NCBI RefSeq assembly: GCF_009733865.1
Contig: NZ_WOFB01000002.1
Span: 62,001-126,000 of the forward strand
Direction of reading: 5' to 3'
DNA length: 64,000 nucleotides
Source of the DNA: Oceanobacillus salinisoli
GTDB taxonomy: Bacteria; Bacillota; Bacilli; Bacillales; Amphibacillaceae
A program made the translations under genes and the position numbers. The stretch's first letter is position 1; each line of letters starts with the position of its first letter. A model generated the notes under the pieces. It worked only from the letters and a program-made list of their open reading frames with translations, did no database searches and was not told the DNA's origin. Positions 62,607 to 64,000 of the stretch are shown piece after piece.

Positions 62607-62894
62607 ATGAAACAGGCATTTTTCATAGGATGTGGAATTTCCTTCATCTTGATATTGACCGCCTTTATAACCCGTGATTATGGGCTTTATGGAAAAGTTT
62701 TGCTAGGATTTGGGATCATATCTGTAGTGATTAGTGCACTATTAGGTGGTGTTTTCTTGAGCGGTCCGGAGATTAGAGCTAATTTCCATACAGAAAGTAA
62801 AGAAGATCGAAAGAGGCGCAATAATACGATGCTGGTCACAGGTATATTTGCTCTTCCCAATTTAGTGGCAGCTGCATTTTTATTGTTAATCTAA
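62607..62894 (+). CDS. Small membrane protein, DUF5316-type
   Basis: A 95-residue protein with three TM helices (CGISFILILTAFITRD; KVLLGFGIISVVISALLGGV; VTGIFALPNLVAAAFLLLI) and a charged cytoplasmic loop (HTESKEDRKRRNN). The SGPEIRANFHTES stretch between helices two and three is what I associate with DUF5316 proteins of bacilli. The role is unknown. GAGGTGAG precedes the ATG. A hairpin that also covers the next gene's ribosome-binding site follows. Confidence 0.7.
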   Translation: MKQAFFIGCGISFILILTAFITRDYGLYGKVLLGFGIISVVISALLGGVFLSGPEIRANFHTESKEDRKRRNNTMLVTGIFALPNLVAAAFLLLI

Positions 62895-62904
62895 ACCAAG
62901 CTAT

Positions 62905-62935
62905 CCCTCCATATACTGTTTATGGAGGGGATTTT
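62905..62935 (+). promoter_or_regulatory. Hairpin covering the ribosome-binding site of the amidase-domain gene
   Basis: CCCTCCATA pairs with TATGGAGGG around an eight-base loop and is followed by GATTTTT and the ATG. The 3' arm is the Shine-Dalgarno sequence of the next gene. The structure can act as a weak terminator for the upstream gene and would hide the SD in read-through RNA. Confidence 0.6.
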
Positions 62936-62936
62936 T

Positions 62937-63782
62937 ATGGAAAAAATAAAAAAAATGTGGATGGACTTTTTTCAATCTGAACGGAATGATGATAATTGGT
63001 GGTCCCGTAAAAAGGCTTTATGGGAAAAAAGAGATGCTGAGATTGTTCAAACAAAGGGAAATGGTGAAGTGTTTCAAAAATTGCGGTATGACCATGAAAC
63101 AGTCTGCAAATATTTATTACACACTTCCTTTTTAATTAAACAAGGCAACAATTTCCATATGGAAGAACTGGTTGTACCGTATCAATTTAGAATGGTGGAT
63201 GGAGAAATGGTGGAACATAAACAAATTGCACGGGATTTTTCTTCAGATGAAATACAGCCACTGGATATAGAGGAGATGAATGAAGCAGATACTGAACGGT
63301 TTTCTTATGACAGACATGCTGCCGTACAGTATGCAGAACGTTGGTGGAACAGCTATAATCCGGAATACCGTGTCTTTGATGTAGACTGCACCAATTATGT
63401 CTCTCAATGCTTACGGGCAGGTGGTGCTCCAATGCGCGGGGCACCCGTTCGCGATCGGGGCTGGTGGTATTCTGGGGATAATTGGAGTTTCAGTTGGGCA
63501 GTAGCGCATTCATTAAGATGGTATTTAAGTGGATCAACAAAAGGTCTAAAAGGAAGAGAAGTGGAAAGTCCCGAAGAGTTACTGCCAGGGGATATTATTT
63601 GCTATGATTTCCAGGGAGATGGCCGATGGGATCACAATACTATCGTCGTTAGCAAAGATGCATACGGTATGCCTTTAGTCAATGCCCATACCGATAACAG
63701 CAGGCATCGTTATTGGTCATATGAAGATTCAACTGCTTACACACCAAATATTGAATATAAATTTTTCCGAATCGGAGAATAG
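62937..63782 (+). CDS. Amidase-domain protein (putative NlpC/P60-like cysteine amidase, Amidase_6)
   Basis: A 281-residue protein. ATG 62937 follows GGAGGGG. The N-terminal 130 residues resemble an NTF2-like or linker part (HETVCKYLLHTSFLIKQGNN, VVPYQFRMVDGEMVEH). The C-terminal 150 residues carry the Amidase_6 pattern: YDRHAAVQYAERWWNSYNPE, DVDCTNYVSQCLRAGGAPMR with the candidate nucleophile Cys, then DIICYDFQGDGRWDHNTIVV with His and PLVNAHTDNSRHRYWSYEDS. Such proteins may cleave wall or other amide bonds. There is no signal peptide, so it may act inside the cell or in the forespore. Confidence 0.8.
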   Translation: MEKIKKMWMDFFQSERNDDNWWSRKKALWEKRDAEIVQTKGNGEVFQKLRYDHETVCKYLLHTSFLIKQGNNFHMEELVVPYQFRMVDGEMVEHKQIARDFSSDEIQPLDIEEMNEADTERFSYDRHAAVQYAERWWNSYNPEYRVFDVDCTNYVSQCLRAGGAPMRGAPVRDRGWWYSGDNWSFSWAVAHSLRWYLSGSTKGLKGREVESPEELLPGDIICYDFQGDGRWDHNTIVVSKDAYGMPLVNAHTDNSRHRYWSYEDSTAYTPNIEYKFFRIGE

Positions 63783-63847
63783 AAATGGTATAATGATTTT
63801 TGAATTGAAATTGCAATCTTTTCAAATGATGTTAGGAGAATGAAAAA

Positions 63848-64000
63848 GTGAGTTTACATGTCGTATTATTTCAACCAGAAATTCCAGCTAATACAGGTAA
63901 TATTGGAAGAACATGCTTAGCGACCGATACTACCCTTCACTTAATTCGCCCCCTTGGTTTTTCTACAGAAGATAAGATGCTTCGCCGAGCGGGGCTTGAT
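63848..64000 (+). CDS. trmL: tRNA (cytidine(34)-2'-O)-methyltransferase TrmL, 5' part
   Basis: The gene runs off the right edge after 51 codons. GTG 63848 has AGGAGAATG upstream. [20 protein letters not shown] with [18 protein letters not shown] is the first knot strand and SAM-loop region of the SPOUT methyltransferase TrmL (CspR/YibK), which methylates the ribose of wobble position 34 in tRNA-Leu. Length and end are outside the window. Confidence 0.92.
   Translation, partial: MSLHVVLFQPEIPANTGNIGRTCLATDTTLHLIRPLGFSTEDKMLRRAGLD

Overview
The window is low-GC chromosomal DNA from a Gram-positive, endospore-former-type bacterium of the family Bacillaceae. The evidence is consistent: strong AGGAGG ribosome-binding sites, TnrA with TnrA/GlnR boxes, a T-box leader on proBA, a SAM-I (S-box) leader on a methionine-synthase-like operon, a clustered argCJBD-carAB operon, LuxS, and a cytochrome bd oxidase with the small CydS subunit known from Geobacillus. 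The style of gene content and the many short intergenic repeats suggest a halotolerant genus such as Oceanobacillus, Virgibacillus or a relative, but the sequence alone does not fix the genus.

Layout. 1-6.3 kb: end of a D,D-carboxypeptidase gene, a double-psi-barrel protein, tnrA, an MFS exporter, a HemD-like protein and pdxK. 6.5-10.7 kb: a type I toxin/antisense-RNA pair, a 12-copy array of a 52-bp repeat, a solitary type III DNA methyltransferase, a nitroreductase and a PC4-like protein. 10.7-18.2 kb: tRNA-Lys and the cytochrome bd genes, with cydCD (+) converging on cydABS (-). 18.4-25.2 kb: a 21-bp-period repeat array, a TANGO2-like protein, T-box-proBA, an OsmC-like protein, luxS and a menC-type enolase. 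25.2-33.6 kb: an S-box operon of two MetE-like genes (the promoter-proximal one frameshifted), a metallo-hydrolase, CBS, exonuclease, DUF421 and acyl-CoA-synthetase genes. 33.6-43.7 kb: an accessory-looking stretch with a candidate structured RNA, an IS200/IS605 remnant, an S-layer-anchored subtilase, decayed genes, three copies of a small TIR element and a second type I toxin/antitoxin pair. 44.5-46.6 kb: a SAM hydrolase and an alpha/beta hydrolase. 47.5-56.2 kb: argCJBD-carAB under ARG boxes. 56.4-64 kb: D-amino-acid aminotransferase, tRNA-Gly, a PF09818-type ATPase, queG, ogt, a small membrane protein, an amidase-domain protein and the start of trmL.

What works together: proBA and argCJBD-carAB make proline and arginine/carbamoyl phosphate from glutamate, each with its own feedback device (T-box; ArgR boxes). 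LuxS, the S-box MetE-like genes and the SAM hydrolase all touch SAM/methionine chemistry. CydCD assembles the oxidase encoded by cydABS.

The most unusual content is non-coding. There are at least four families of short tandem arrays with periods of 20-21 bp (two DNA turns) or 52 bp (five turns), two families of TIR-bounded non-autonomous elements, two holin-like toxin/antisense RNA pairs whose toxin genes are only 28 and 35 codons, and one rod-like RNA with its own promoter and terminator. None of these families is explained by the protein-coding genes. All calls come from reading the sequence; no database search was run.
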